From: Salinarimonas sp046292825
Lineage (GTDB): Bacteria; Pseudomonadota; Alphaproteobacteria; Rhizobiales; Beijerinckiaceae
Length of the DNA: 64,000 nt
Reading direction: 5' to 3'
Assembly (NCBI RefSeq): GCF_046292825.1
Contig: NZ_JBKBQG010000025.1
Location: 1 to 64,000, forward strand
This document shows positions 36,863-45,814 of this stretch, piece by piece (the stretch's first letter is position 1; each line of letters begins with the position of its first letter). The translations under genes were made by a program, and so were the position numbers. The notes beneath the pieces were generated by a model. It did no database searches and was not told the origin of the DNA. It saw only the letters and a program-made list of their open reading frames with translations.

Positions 36863-38386
36863 TCACGCGTCGATGTCGAACTTGACGCCCTGGGCGAGCG
36901 GGAGCGTCTTGCCGTAATTCACGGTGTTGGTGGCGCGGCGCATATAGGCCTTCCAGCTGTCCGAGCCCGCCTCGCGGCCGCCGCCGGTCTCCTTCTCGCC
37001 GCCGAAGGCGCCGCCGATCTCGGCGCCCGAGGGGCCGATATTGACGTTGGCGATGCCGCAATCCGAACCCGCCGCCGAGACGAAGATCTCGGCCTCGCGC
37101 ATGTCGGTCGTGAAGAGCGAGGAGGAGAGGCCGGCGCCGACGCCGTTCTGGAGCGCGATCGCCTCCTCGAGCGTCGAATAGCGCACGACGTAGAGGATCG
37201 GCGCGAAGGTCTCGTGCAGCATCGGGCCCACTTGGGCCTTCATCTCGACGAGCGCCGGGCGGGCATAGAAGCCGCCGCCTTCGACGTCGGCGCGCCCGCC
37301 GCCATGGATCGTCGCGCCCGTCTCGCGAGCCTCGGCGAGCGCGCGCTCCATGCCCGCGAAGGCGTCCGCGTCGATCAGCGGGCCGATGAGCGTGCCCACC
37401 TTGCGGGGATCGCCGATCGAGACGGAGGAATAGACCTTGGCGAGCTTCGGCACGAGCGCATCGTAGACGCTCTCGTGGACGACGAGCCGACGCAGCGTCG
37501 TGCAGCGCTGGCCCGCCGTGCCCATGGCGGCGAAGGCGATGGCGCGAAGCGCGAGATCGAGATCGGCGGAGGGCGCGACGATCGCCGCGTTGTTGCCGCC
37601 GAGCTCGAGGATCGCGCGGGCGAAGCGCTCGGCGAGGCGCGGCCCGACCTCGCGGCCCATCCGCGTCGAGCCCGTTGCCGAGACGATCTTCACGCGCTCG
37701 TCGTCGACCAGAACCTCGCCGATCGTGCGATCGCCGATGAGCAGCCCGTGCAGGCCCTCCGGCGCGTCCGAGCCGAAGCGGGCGATGGCGCGCGCCAGGA
37801 TCGCGTCGACCGCGAGAGCGGTGAGCGGCGTCTTCTCGGAGGGCTTCCAGACGACCGGATCGCCGCAGACGAGCGCGAGCGCCGCGTTCCACGACCAGAC
37901 CGCGACGGGAAAGTTGAAGGCCGAGATCACGCCGCAGACGCCGAGCGGATGCCAGGTCTCCATCATGCGATGGTCGCGGCGCTCGGTCGCGATGGTGAGC
38001 CCGTAGAGCTGGCGGGAGAGGCCGACGGCGAAATCGCAGATGTCGATCATCTCCTGGACCTCGCCGAGGCCCTCCGAGACGATCTTGCCGGCCTCGAGCG
38101 TCACCAGCATGCCGAGATCGTCTTTGGCCGCGCGCAATTCCTCGCCGAGGAGCCGCACGAGCTCGCCGCGGCGCGGGGCGGGCACCAGGCGCCAGGCGCG
38201 GAACGCCTCGTCGGCGCGCCCGATGATCGCGCGGGCCTCCTCCGCGCTCGTCGCGCGCAAGGTCGCGACGGTCTCGCCGGTGATCGGCGAGCGGGCGGGC
38301 AGGCCGCCTTGCGCGAAGGCGTCGCGGGACACCCCGAGGCGATCGAGGATGGCGAGGGCTTCCGGGCGGACGTCTTGCAGCGGCAT
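36863..38386 (-). CDS. amaB: ALDH7/antiquitin-type aminoadipate-semialdehyde (P6C) dehydrogenase
   Basis: The 507-residue aldehyde dehydrogenase has the nucleophilic Cys in GTAGQRCTTLRRLVVHE, the base Glu in ILELGGNNAAIVAP, and the antiquitin-type C-terminus SGAEIGGAFGGEKETGGGRE...WKAYMRRATNTVNY. These match ALDH7A1 and bacterial AmaB/Pcd, which turn piperideine-6-carboxylate/2-aminoadipate semialdehyde into 2-aminoadipate. With gcdH next to it, it places this operon in lysine catabolism through aminoadipate. It is divergent from a LysR gene across 93 bases. Confidence 0.92.
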   Translation of the reverse strand: MPLQDVRPEALAILDRLGVSRDAFAQGGLPARSPITGETVATLRATSAEEARAIIGRADEAFRAWRLVPAPRRGELVRLLGEELRAAKDDLGMLVTLEAGKIVSEGLGEVQEMIDICDFAVGLSRQLYGLTIATERRDHRMMETWHPLGVCGVISAFNFPVAVWSWNAALALVCGDPVVWKPSEKTPLTALAVDAILARAIARFGSDAPEGLHGLLIGDRTIGEVLVDDERVKIVSATGSTRMGREVGPRLAERFARAILELGGNNAAIVAPSADLDLALRAIAFAAMGTAGQRCTTLRRLVVHESVYDALVPKLAKVYSSVSIGDPRKVGTLIGPLIDADAFAGMERALAEARETGATIHGGGRADVEGGGFYARPALVEMKAQVGPMLHETFAPILYVVRYSTLEEAIALQNGVGAGLSSSLFTTDMREAEIFVSAAGSDCGIANVNIGPSGAEIGGAFGGEKETGGGREAGSDSWKAYMRRATNTVNYGKTLPLAQGVKFDIDA

Positions 38387-38428
38387 TCATGACCTCTGAG
38401 GCAGAAAACGCGCCGAAGGATCGGCCTT

Positions 38429-38445
38429 TTGCGCCACGCGCGCAA
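38429..38445. promoter_or_regulatory. Candidate LysR operator between amaB and its regulator
   Basis: A perfect inverted repeat TTGCGC-N5-GCGCAA lies in the 93-base divergent region. The position and size suit a LysR-type binding site controlling both directions. It is inferred from symmetry and context only. Confidence 0.45.
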
Positions 38446-38479
38446 CCCATATGTTCTCACTCGGTCATGAGGATACGGA

Positions 38480-39400
38480 ATGATGCCGACGCTCCCGCCC
38501 CGCGCGCCGCTGCCCTCTCTCGGCGCGCTCGCCGCCTTCGAGGCCGCCGCCCGGCACGGCTCCTTCACGCGCGCGGCGGAGGAGCTCGCGCTCACGCAGG
38601 GCGCCGTCAGCCGGCAGGTGGCGGCGCTCGAGGGGCTGATCGGCGTGCGTCTGTTCGACCGCGTCCGCCAGCGCGTGGCGCTCACGCCGGCGGGGGCGGC
38701 CTATGCGGTGGAGGTGCGCGCCGCGCTCGCGGCGCTCTCGTCGGCGACCCTGAACCTGATGGCGTTTCGCGGCGCGGGCGGCGTCCTCAACCTCGCGATC
38801 CTGCCGACCTTCGGCACGCGCTGGCTGATCCCGCGCCTGCCGCGCTTCACCGAAGCCTATCCGAACATCACCATCAATTTCGCGACGCGCCTCCTGCCCT
38901 TCGATTTCGACCGCGAGGGGCACGACGCGGCGATCCATTTCGGCGCGCCGATCTGGCCCGGCGCCCGGCTGCATCGGCTGATGGGGGAGGAGATCGTGCC
39001 GGTCGCGAGCCCCGCGCTCGTCGCCCGCCACCGCCTGGCGCGGCCGGGCGACGTGCTCGGCGTCCCGCTCCTGCAGCAGGCGACGCGCCCGCGCGCCTGG
39101 GAGCAATGGCTCGTCGAGCAGGGGCTCGACCCCGCCCGCGCGACCCCCGGCCCGCGCTTCGAGCAATTCGCGATGGTCGCCCAGGCGGCCGTGGCGGGGC
39201 TGGGGCTTGCCATCGTCCCCCGCTTCCTCGTCGAGGAGGAGATCCGCTCCGGCGCCCTCGTCATGCCCTTCGACGCGCCATCGCGATCCGAGGAGGCCTA
39301 TTGGCTGGTCTATCCGGAGGCGAAGGCGGCGCTGCCGACGGTGGCGGCGTTCCGGGCGTGGTTGCTGGGGGAGGTGGGGGGCGAGAATCCCTCCCCGTAG
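38480..39400 (+). CDS. LysR-family regulator (GcvA/GcdR-like)
   Basis: The 306-residue regulator has an N-terminal winged helix (LGALAAFEAAARHGSFTRAAEELALTQGAVSRQVAALE) at about 14-48, cited by position, and a GcvA-type effector domain (LNLAILPTFGTRWLIPRLPRF). It is divergent from the amaB-gcdH operon, whose regulator it most likely is; in pseudomonads a LysR protein, GcdR, controls gcdH. ATG 38480 or 38483 starts it behind GAGGATACGGA. The last residues ENPSP and the TAG stop are supplied by a type II repeat that abuts the gene. Confidence 0.9.
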   Translation: MMPTLPPRAPLPSLGALAAFEAAARHGSFTRAAEELALTQGAVSRQVAALEGLIGVRLFDRVRQRVALTPAGAAYAVEVRAALAALSSATLNLMAFRGAGGVLNLAILPTFGTRWLIPRLPRFTEAYPNITINFATRLLPFDFDREGHDAAIHFGAPIWPGARLHRLMGEEIVPVASPALVARHRLARPGDVLGVPLLQQATRPRAWEQWLVEQGLDPARATPGPRFEQFAMVAQAAVAGLGLAIVPRFLVEEEIRSGALVMPFDAPSRSEEAYWLVYPEAKAALPTVAAFRAWLLGEVGGENPSP

Positions 39401-39532
39401 GGGAGGGTGGCCTCCGAGGCGGAGCCGAAGGAGGTCGGGTGGGGCCCGGGTGGAGACTATCCTCCGCGCCACGGGCCCCACCCGGCCACGGTCGCTTCGC
39501 TCCCGTGTCCATCCTCCCCTACGGGGAGGGAT
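39388..39532. repeat. Type II long palindromic repeat (copy 3)
   Basis: The repeat opens CCCTCCCCGTAGGGGAGGG and closes CTCCCCTACGGGGAGGG, with the usual GGTCGGGTGGGGCCC and GGGCCCCACCCGGCC arms inside. It overlaps the last 13 bases of the LysR gene and gives it its stop codon. The next gene ends 17 bases beyond it. Confidence 0.85.
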
Positions 39533-39548
39533 TGGCGGAGAGGAATTT

Positions 39549-40241
39549 TTACGCCCGCATGCCGCGTCGCACGATCACCCGCGCGCCGACGGGGACGCGC
39601 TCGTAGAGGTCGACGATGTCCTCGTTGAGGAGGCGCACGCAGCCCGAGGAGACGGCCTCGCCGATCGACCAGGGCTCGTTGGTGCCGTGGATGCGAAACA
39701 GCGTGTCGCGGTCTCCCTGGTAGAGATAGAGCGCGCGGGCGCCGAGCGGGTTCTCGAGCCCGCCGGGCATGAAGGTCGGCAGGTCCGGGTTGATGCGCAG
39801 CATGTTGTCGGTCGGGCCCCAGCCGGGCCAGACGCCCTTGCGGCCGATGCGCGCGTCGCCGCGCCAGGCGAAGCCGTTGCGGCCCACCCCGATGCCGTAG
39901 CGCATCGCGCGGCCATTGCCCTGGACGAGGTAGAGGAAGCGGTTGTCGATGTCGACGACGATGGTGCCCGGCGCCTCCCCGCCCGTATAGGCCACCTCCT
40001 GGCGCATCAGTTCCGGCCGCATGAGCGCGCGGTTGACGAGCGGCACGTCGAAGGGCTCGTCCGGCTTGAAGCCTGTATACCAGGCGGAATAATCGTCGGA
40101 CGCGGCCACCGCGAGGACCGCGGGATTGAGCCATGCGTCGCCGCGCGGATAGGGGATCTCCGCGGTCGTCGTGGTGTTGCAGGCGGCGAGACCGAGAGCG
40201 GCGCCGAGAGCGGCGCAGAGGGTGACGATACGAGCGAGCAT
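39549..40241 (-). CDS. L,D-transpeptidase (YkuD domain) lipoprotein
   Basis: The 230-residue protein begins with a lipoprotein signal (LGLAAC, Cys21). It carries a YkuD catalytic domain at about 92-228: GTIVVDIDNRFLYLVQ at the start and the active-site stretch HGTNEPWSIGEAVSSGCVRL with catalytic His and Cys. Such enzymes form 3-3 cross-links in peptidoglycan or attach proteins to it, which is prominent in polar-growing Rhizobiales. Two TTAAC half-sites lie upstream near 40287-40304, but at the wrong spacing for CtrA. Confidence 0.92.
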   Translation of the reverse strand: MLARIVTLCAALGAALGLAACNTTTTAEIPYPRGDAWLNPAVLAVAASDDYSAWYTGFKPDEPFDVPLVNRALMRPELMRQEVAYTGGEAPGTIVVDIDNRFLYLVQGNGRAMRYGIGVGRNGFAWRGDARIGRKGVWPGWGPTDNMLRINPDLPTFMPGGLENPLGARALYLYQGDRDTLFRIHGTNEPWSIGEAVSSGCVRLLNEDIVDLYERVPVGARVIVRRGMRA

Positions 40242-40368
40242 GCGAGCAATCCGGAGGCGGCCGACCGAGTCGCGGCGGCCCTATGGTTAACGAATGTGCT
40301 TAACCGAGCCTTACCGGACAGCCAAGCCGCGTTTCTCGCCCCGGGCGACGCGCGGTAGGAATGTTGCC

Positions 40369-41637
40369 TTATTGTCGCATGTAGAGGAGGCGCGCCCGGA
40401 TCGTGCCCTCGATCGCCCGCAGATCGGCGAGGATCGCGCGGGCATCGTCCGGCACCCCGTCCGCCTCGACGACGACGTATCCGACCGCCGCGTCCGTCTG
40501 CAGATATTGCGAGGCGATGTTGATGCCGCGCCGGGAGAAGACCTCGACGATGTGGCCGAGGATGCCGGGCACGTTGCGGTGGACGTGCATGAAGCGCGTG
40601 CCGCGGCTGCGCGCGGGCAGCGTCGCCTGCGGGAAGTTGACGGCGCCGACGGTGGCGCCCGCGTCCGAATAATCGATCATCTTGCGCGCGACCTCGACGC
40701 CGATGCGCTCCTGCGCCTCCACCGTCGAGCCGCCGATATGCGGCGTGAGGATCACGTTCTCGAGGCCTTGCAGCGGGCTCTCGAAGCGCTCCGCGTTCGA
40801 GCCCGGCTCGACGGGGAAGACGTCGACCGCCGCCCCGCGCAGATGGCCGTCGGCGAGCGCGCGGGCGAGCGCCGAGAGATCGACGACGGTGCCGCGGCTG
40901 TTGTTGACGAGGAAGGCGCCCTTCTTCATCGCCCGGATCTCGGCCTCGCCGATCATGCCCTCGGTCTCCGGGGTCTCGGGGACGTGCAGCGAGACGACGT
41001 CGCTCGTCGCGAGGAGCTCGTGGAGCGTGTCGACGGGCTCGGTATTGCCGTGGCGCAGCTTGTCCGTGCGGTCGTAATAGCGCACCCGCATGCCGAAGCT
41101 CTCGGCGAGGTTCGAGAGCTGCGAGCCGATATTGCCGTAGCCGACGATGCCGAGGCACTTGCCGCGCACCTCGTGGCTGTCGGTCGCCGACTTGTCCCAG
41201 CCCCCCGCATGCGCCGCGTTCGAGCGCGGCACGATCCGGCGCATCAGGAACACGATCTCGGCGAGCGTCAGCTCGGCCACCGAGCGCGTGTTCGAGAAGG
41301 GCGCGTTGAAGACCGGCACGCCCACGAGCCGGGCCGCGTCGAGATCGACCTGGTTCGTGCCCACCGAGAAGCAGCCCACCGCGATCAGCCGATCCGCGGC
41401 CTCGAGGACTTCCCGAGTGAGCTGCGTGCGCGAGCGGATGCCGAGGATGTGCACGCCGCGAAGCGCATCGAGCAGCGCCTGCCCGTCGAGCGCCGTCTTG
41501 AGCCGCGTCAGATTCGTGTAGCCCGCCGCCTTCATCAGATCGACGGCGCTGTCGTTGATGCCCTCGAGGAAGAGGACCTTGATCCGCTCCTTCGGCAGGG
41601 AGAGGGAGACGGGGAGGGAAGCGTCGGCGTCGGTCAT
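40369..41637 (-). CDS. serA: D-3-phosphoglycerate dehydrogenase SerA
   Basis: SerA oxidises 3-phosphoglycerate to phosphohydroxypyruvate, the first step of serine synthesis. The 422-residue length matches the E. coli-type enzyme with a single C-terminal ACT domain (about 345-420, HRNVPGILGHIVEVFSRRGINI). NAD-binding GIVGYGNIGSQLSNLAE lies near residue 162; the catalytic Arg (NNSRGTVVD), Glu and His (TPHIGGSTVEAQ) are present. ATG 41637 is chosen because SerA similarity begins shortly after; the upstream open frame lacks it. Feedback inhibition by serine through the ACT domain is expected for this type. Confidence 0.95.
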   Translation of the reverse strand: MTDADASLPVSLSLPKERIKVLFLEGINDSAVDLMKAAGYTNLTRLKTALDGQALLDALRGVHILGIRSRTQLTREVLEAADRLIAVGCFSVGTNQVDLDAARLVGVPVFNAPFSNTRSVAELTLAEIVFLMRRIVPRSNAAHAGGWDKSATDSHEVRGKCLGIVGYGNIGSQLSNLAESFGMRVRYYDRTDKLRHGNTEPVDTLHELLATSDVVSLHVPETPETEGMIGEAEIRAMKKGAFLVNNSRGTVVDLSALARALADGHLRGAAVDVFPVEPGSNAERFESPLQGLENVILTPHIGGSTVEAQERIGVEVARKMIDYSDAGATVGAVNFPQATLPARSRGTRFMHVHRNVPGILGHIVEVFSRRGINIASQYLQTDAAVGYVVVEADGVPDDARAILADLRAIEGTIRARLLYMRQ

Positions 41638-41826
41638 CGGCGGCTCTCGGTCGTCTCGCGGGAACGGGTGCGGGCGCGAGGGGGCCTGTGTCGCAGGAGG
41701 CGGGGGGCGAATCAAGCGCGCGTTCAGCGATTCGCAAGCAAGCTCGTGTCATGAGGACGGCTCGCAAGATCCGCTTCGTCGCCGTCCGCCCGCCGGGCGC
41801 CGACGCAAACCCGAGGTACTGCACTC

Positions 41827-42750
41827 ATGGACGCCTTCCTCGTCTTCGCGGCGGTCGTCGTCGTCATCGTCGTCGCCACCGTCTTCGCCGGCATCAAGAC
41901 GGTGCCGCAGGGCGAGCAATGGACCGTGGAGCGCTTCGGGCGCTACACGCGCACGCTCGATTCGGGCCTCAACATCATCCTGCCCTTCATCGACACCGTC
42001 GGCCGCAAGCTCTCGATCATGGAGCAGGTGCTCGACGTGCCCGCCCAGACCGTGATCTCGCGCGACAACGCCTCGGTGATCGCGGACGGCGTGGTCTTCT
42101 ACCGCGTCCAGGACGCCGCGCGCGCCGCCTATCAGGTCAAGGATCTCGAGGAGGCGATCGTCAACCTCACCACGACGAATCTGCGCTCGGTGATCGGCTC
42201 GCTCGACCTCGACGACGTGCTCTCCAAGCGCGCCGAGATCAACGAGACGCTGATGGCGATCATCGACGAGGCGACGAACCCCTGGGGCGTCAAGATCATG
42301 CGCATCGAGATCCGCGACCTGCGCATGTCCGACGATCTCCAGGCCGCGATGAACCTCCAGATGACCGCCGAGCGCCGCCGCCGCGCCTCGGTCACCGAGG
42401 CGAACGGCCTGCGCGAGGCGGAGGTGCTCAAGGCGCAGGGCATGCGCGAAGCCGAGATCCTGAAGGCGCAGGGCCTGCGCGAGGCGGCCTTTCTCGAGGC
42501 GGAAGCGCGTGAGCGCGCGGCGGAGGCCGACGCCAAGGCGACCCAGATGGTCTCGCGCGCGATCGCGGAAGGCGACATCCAGGCGGTGCAGTTCTTCCTC
42601 GGCCAGAAATACGTCGAGGCCTTGCAGGCGATCGGCTCGTCGGGCAATTCGAAGCTCGTGCTGATGCCGCTCGAGGCCGCGGGGGTCACGGGCGCCATCG
42701 CCGGGGTGGGCGAGCTCGTGCGCACGATGAACGCGCAGGCCAAGCCCTGA
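41827..42750 (+). CDS. qmcA: SPFH/band-7 (stomatin-like, QmcA-type) membrane protein
   Basis: The 307-residue protein has an N-terminal membrane segment (FLVFAAVVVVIVVATVFAG, residues 4-22), then the SPFH domain (about 28-190, VPQGEQWTVERFGRYTRTL; LDLDDVLSKRAEINE). A coiled-coil tail contains near-repeats of REAEVLKAQGM, REAEILKAQGL and REAAFLEAEAR at about 197-230. Such proteins oligomerise into membrane scaffolds and often bind FtsH or NfeD partners. An nfeD gene follows after 19 bases, the standard pairing. Confidence 0.93.
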   Translation: MDAFLVFAAVVVVIVVATVFAGIKTVPQGEQWTVERFGRYTRTLDSGLNIILPFIDTVGRKLSIMEQVLDVPAQTVISRDNASVIADGVVFYRVQDAARAAYQVKDLEEAIVNLTTTNLRSVIGSLDLDDVLSKRAEINETLMAIIDEATNPWGVKIMRIEIRDLRMSDDLQAAMNLQMTAERRRRASVTEANGLREAEVLKAQGMREAEILKAQGLREAAFLEAEARERAAEADAKATQMVSRAIAEGDIQAVQFFLGQKYVEALQAIGSSGNSKLVLMPLEAAGVTGAIAGVGELVRTMNAQAKP

Positions 42751-42769
42751 CGAGCGAGGACGACCGACG

Positions 42770-43225
42770 ATGATCTCGTTTCTGGAAAACGTGTTCGACG
42801 CGACCTGGGCCTGGATCATCGTCGGCGCCGTCATCGCCGGGCTCGAGATCGTCGTGCCCGGCGTGTTCCTGCTCTGGATCGGGCTCGGCGCGCTCGCGAC
42901 CGGGCTCATCCTGACGCTCTCCCCCGACATGCCGCTCGCCTGGCAGCTGATCGTCTTCGCCGCCTGCATGATCGCGGCGATGAGCCTCGGATTGTCGTTG
43001 CAGAAGAAGGGCGAGGAGGATCCGAAGGCCGCGACCCTCAACCGCGAGATGCAGGGCCTCGTCGGCCAGCGCACGGTCGCGACGAGCGCCTTCGTCGCCG
43101 GGCGCGGGCGCATCCGCGTCCAGGACACGACGTTCGCCGCCATCGGCGAGGACCCGATCGCAGAGGGCGATCTCGTCGACATCGTCGCGATCGAGGACGG
43201 CCTCCCGCGCGTCCGCAAGGCGTGA
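42770..43225 (+). CDS. NfeD-family membrane protein, partner of the SPFH protein
   Basis: The 151-residue short NfeD protein has membrane helices at about residues 12-75 (WAWIIVGAVIAGLEIVVPG; LIVFAACMIAAMSLGLSL) and a C-terminal OB-fold domain (LVGQRTVATSAFVAGRGRIRVQDTTFAAIGED, about 91-130, cited by position). It lacks the protease domain of long NfeD proteins. Together with the upstream gene it forms the usual SPFH/NfeD membrane-microdomain pair. Confidence 0.92.
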   Translation: MISFLENVFDATWAWIIVGAVIAGLEIVVPGVFLLWIGLGALATGLILTLSPDMPLAWQLIVFAACMIAAMSLGLSLQKKGEEDPKAATLNREMQGLVGQRTVATSAFVAGRGRIRVQDTTFAAIGEDPIAEGDLVDIVAIEDGLPRVRKA

Positions 43226-43456
43226 GGGCGCGCGCGGGCCGGCGCCTGAAGCGGGCGCGCTCACGGGTTTCGAAAAAGTCGGCCTGCGTTCGCCACGGGT
43301 GTCGACCCCACGCCGCCGCTGGCGCGAAAAGATCAGCAAAATCAACAACTAGGCAAAATCTGCAGCCCCAAAAAAAGACGCGTTTTCTTCATCTCGGCAA
43401 CGCGATCTTTACCCTAACGGCCCCATCCTGCCTCCCGTCAGTCGAGTAAACGGTGC

Positions 43457-44677
43457 ATGGCCATGGGTACCTCGCGTACCGGGGCCGCCGGCGCCACCGC
43501 CCGGAAACTGGTTTCGCGTACCGGGCGGTCCGCGTCGGCGCCTCGGATGGGGATTGCGGTTCCCTCTCCGTCCTTTCAGTCCAGACCGGCGCGGCCCTCC
43601 GCTCCGCCGCTCGACGAGGTGATCGTCGGGGATTGCCTCGAGGCGCTCGCCCGGCTTCCCGACGAGAGCGTGGACCTCGTCTTCGCCGATCCGCCATACA
43701 ATCTCCAGCTGGAAGGCGCGCTCACGCGACCGGACCAGAGCCTCGTCGACGCCGTCGACGACGACTGGGACAAATTCGCGAGCTTCGCCGAGTACGACGC
43801 CTTCACCCGCGCCTGGCTCGCACAGGCGCGCCGGGTGATGAAGCCGTCGGCGACCTTGTGGGTGATCGGCTCCTACCACAACATCTTCCGCGTCGGCTCG
43901 GCCTTGCAGGACCAGGGCTTCTGGATCCTCAACGACGTCGTCTGGCGCAAGGCGAACCCGATGCCGAACTTCCGCGGCAAGCGGTTCACCAATGCCCACG
44001 AGACGCTGATCTGGGCCGCGCGCGGCCAGGACGCAAAGGGCTACACCTTCCGCTACGAGGCGCTGAAGGCGGGCAACGAAGACGTCCAGATGCGCTCGGA
44101 CTGGCATTTCCCGCTCTGCACGGGCGACGAGCGCCTCAAGGACGGGGAGGGGCGCAAGCTCCACCCGACGCAGAAGCCCGAGGCGCTCCTCGCACGCGTG
44201 CTGCTCGCTTCGAGCAAGCCCGGCGACGTGGTGCTCGATCCCTTCTTCGGCACCGGGACGACGGGCGCCGTCGCCAAGCGTCTCGACCGGCGCTTCATCG
44301 GCATCGAGCGCGACCCCGCCTATGCGGCGGCCGCGCGGGCGCGAATCGCAGCGGTCGAGACCCTGGACGAGGCGGCGCTCGCGCCCGCGCCCGAGAAGCG
44401 CTCGGAGCCGCGCGTGCCGTTCCTGAGCCTCGTCGAGGGCGGGCTCGTGCGCCCGGGCGAGCGGCTCGTCGACCAGCGCCGCCGCTACGAGGCGGTGGTG
44501 CGGCCGGACGGCACGATCGCGCTCACCGGGATCGTCGGGTCGATCCACAAGATCGGCGCCCTCGCCCAGGGCCTGCCCGCCTGCAACGGCTGGACCTTCT
44601 GGCATGTCGAGCGCGAGGGCGCGCTCCTCTCGATCGACACCCTGCGCGACAAGGTGCGGGCCGCGATGGCGGGGTGA
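43457..44677 (+). CDS. ccrM: CcrM-type cell-cycle adenine DNA methyltransferase (GANTC)
   Basis: This is a beta-class N6-adenine methyltransferase: catalytic DPPYNLQLEG near residue 79 precedes the SAM motif DPFFGTGTTGAVAKRL near 267. The C-terminal region (about 315-406) is the RAMA-like DNA-recognition domain found in CcrM. In alphaproteobacteria CcrM methylates GANTC once per cell cycle and is generally essential. The start is uncertain: ATG 43457 gives 406 residues with a low-complexity N-terminus of about 50, and ATG 43547 is an alternative. Upstream bases 43280-43450 are AT-richer than most of the window, fitting a regulated promoter, but I found no clear CtrA or GANTC site there. Confidence 0.93.
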   Translation: MAMGTSRTGAAGATARKLVSRTGRSASAPRMGIAVPSPSFQSRPARPSAPPLDEVIVGDCLEALARLPDESVDLVFADPPYNLQLEGALTRPDQSLVDAVDDDWDKFASFAEYDAFTRAWLAQARRVMKPSATLWVIGSYHNIFRVGSALQDQGFWILNDVVWRKANPMPNFRGKRFTNAHETLIWAARGQDAKGYTFRYEALKAGNEDVQMRSDWHFPLCTGDERLKDGEGRKLHPTQKPEALLARVLLASSKPGDVVLDPFFGTGTTGAVAKRLDRRFIGIERDPAYAAAARARIAAVETLDEAALAPAPEKRSEPRVPFLSLVEGGLVRPGERLVDQRRRYEAVVRPDGTIALTGIVGSIHKIGALAQGLPACNGWTFWHVEREGALLSIDTLRDKVRAAMAG

Positions 44678-44710
44678 CGGGAGCGGACGCGCCGCGCGGA
44701 CGAAACGAAA

Positions 44711-44740
44711 AAAAGCCCGGCTCGCGAGAGCCGGGCTTTT
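44711..44740. terminator. Bidirectional terminator between ccrM and atpF
   Basis: A perfect 13-pair stem AAAAGCCCGGCTC/GAGCCGGGCTTTT with loop GCGA lies between two convergent genes. T runs follow on both strands, so it can end both transcripts. Confidence 0.93.
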
Positions 44741-44763
44741 CGATTGGTCTCGAAGAGCGCCCG

Positions 44764-45261
44764 TCAGGCGACGAGGCGTCCGCGAATCTCGCCGAGGCCG
44801 TCCTTGAGGAGGCGCTCGCCGAGGGGGCCCTGCACCTCGGCGCGCAGCACGCGCTCGGAGGCGGCGATCGCCGAGGCGATCGCGGCGTCGCGGACCTCTG
44901 CCATCGCCTGGGCCTCGGCCTGGGCGATCTTGGCCTCGGCCGTGGCGGTGCGGCGGGCGACGAAATCGGTCATGCGCGCCTCGGCCTCGCGGGTGATCCG
45001 CTCGGCCTCCTCGCGGGCCGCGGCCACGATGGCGGCCGCTTCCTTCTCGGCATTGGCGCGCTTGACCTCGTATTCGCGCAGCAGCAATTCGGCGTCGCCG
45101 CGCAGGCGGCGGGCCTCGTCGAGCTCGGACGCGATGCGCGCGCCGCGCTTGTCGAGGGCCGCCCCGATCCGGGCGAAGACCTTGTAATGGTACAGGACCC
45201 AGATCAGCGCGATCGTGGCGATCGCCTGCCAGAAATAGGTGTTGGCGAGGATGCCGCTCAT
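44764..45261 (-). CDS. atpF: F0F1 ATP synthase subunit b
   Basis: The 165-residue peripheral-stalk subunit has one N-terminal membrane span (FWQAIATIALIWVLYHY, about 10-27) and a long helical cytoplasmic arm rich in Ala, Glu and Arg. It connects F0 to the catalytic head. ATG 45261 overlaps the stop of the b' gene (ATGA), so the two stalk subunits are translated in step. It is the last gene of the F0 operon. Confidence 0.95.
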   Translation of the reverse strand: MSGILANTYFWQAIATIALIWVLYHYKVFARIGAALDKRGARIASELDEARRLRGDAELLLREYEVKRANAEKEAAAIVAAAREEAERITREAEARMTDFVARRTATAEAKIAQAEAQAMAEVRDAAIASAIAASERVLRAEVQGPLGERLLKDGLGEIRGRLVA

Positions 45262-45788
45262 CGGGTCGCCTCCTGCGCACGGGCGTCGAGCGCGGCGGCG
45301 ACGGCGCCCGGGGCGGGAGCCTTGCCGATCAGCCGCTCGACGATCGCCGTCGCGGTCTCCTCCGCGATGTCGCGGACATTGGCCATCGCCTCGCGCTTGC
45401 GCGTGGCGATGGTCTCCTCGGCCAGAGCGAGGCGCTCGGCGAGCTCGGCCTCGAGCTGCTTGCGCTTCGCGTCCGCCTCGGCCGCCATGGCGTCGCGGGC
45501 CTCGTTGGCGAGCGCCTGGGCGTTCGCCGTCGCGTTCGCCAGCGCCTCGTCGTAGGCGGCGCTCGCCGCCTCCGCCTGGCGCCGGGCATTGCTCGCGGCA
45601 TCGAGATCGCGCGCGACGGTGACCTCGCGCGCCTCCACGATCCCGAAGAATCGCGGCGCGATCACGCGGTGGATCGCGTAGTAGAGGAGCCCGAACGAGA
45701 TCGCGAGCCACAGGAGCTGCGAGGGAAACGTCGTGACGTCGAAGGGGGGGAAGACCGCTTCGGCGCCGGCCGGGGTCGGTGATGCCAT
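45258..45788 (-). CDS. atpX: F0F1 ATP synthase subunit b'
   Basis: The 176-residue second stalk subunit is found in photosynthetic and alphaproteobacterial lineages. It has a membrane span at about 24-43 (LLWLAISFGLLYYAIHRVI) after a short Pro-rich start, then a long helix with an RRQAEAASAAYDEAL segment and further heptads. It forms a b-b' heterodimer with the downstream product. Three hairpins separate it from atpE. Confidence 0.95.
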   Translation of the reverse strand: MASPTPAGAEAVFPPFDVTTFPSQLLWLAISFGLLYYAIHRVIAPRFFGIVEAREVTVARDLDAASNARRQAEAASAAYDEALANATANAQALANEARDAMAAEADAKRKQLEAELAERLALAEETIATRKREAMANVRDIAEETATAIVERLIGKAPAPGAVAAALDARAQEATR

Positions 45789-45814
45789 GGCGTCATAGTC
45801 CTCGCTGTGCTGGA

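Noticed and set aside
40287..40304. Two TTAAC half-sites that look like a CtrA box upstream of the L,D-transpeptidase
   Set aside because: The spacer between the TTAA halves is nine bases, whereas CtrA sites use seven.
43280..43456. CtrA or GANTC control sites upstream of ccrM, as in Caulobacter
   Set aside because: The region is AT-rich, but no TTAA-N7-TTAA or GANTC sequence could be found by eye.
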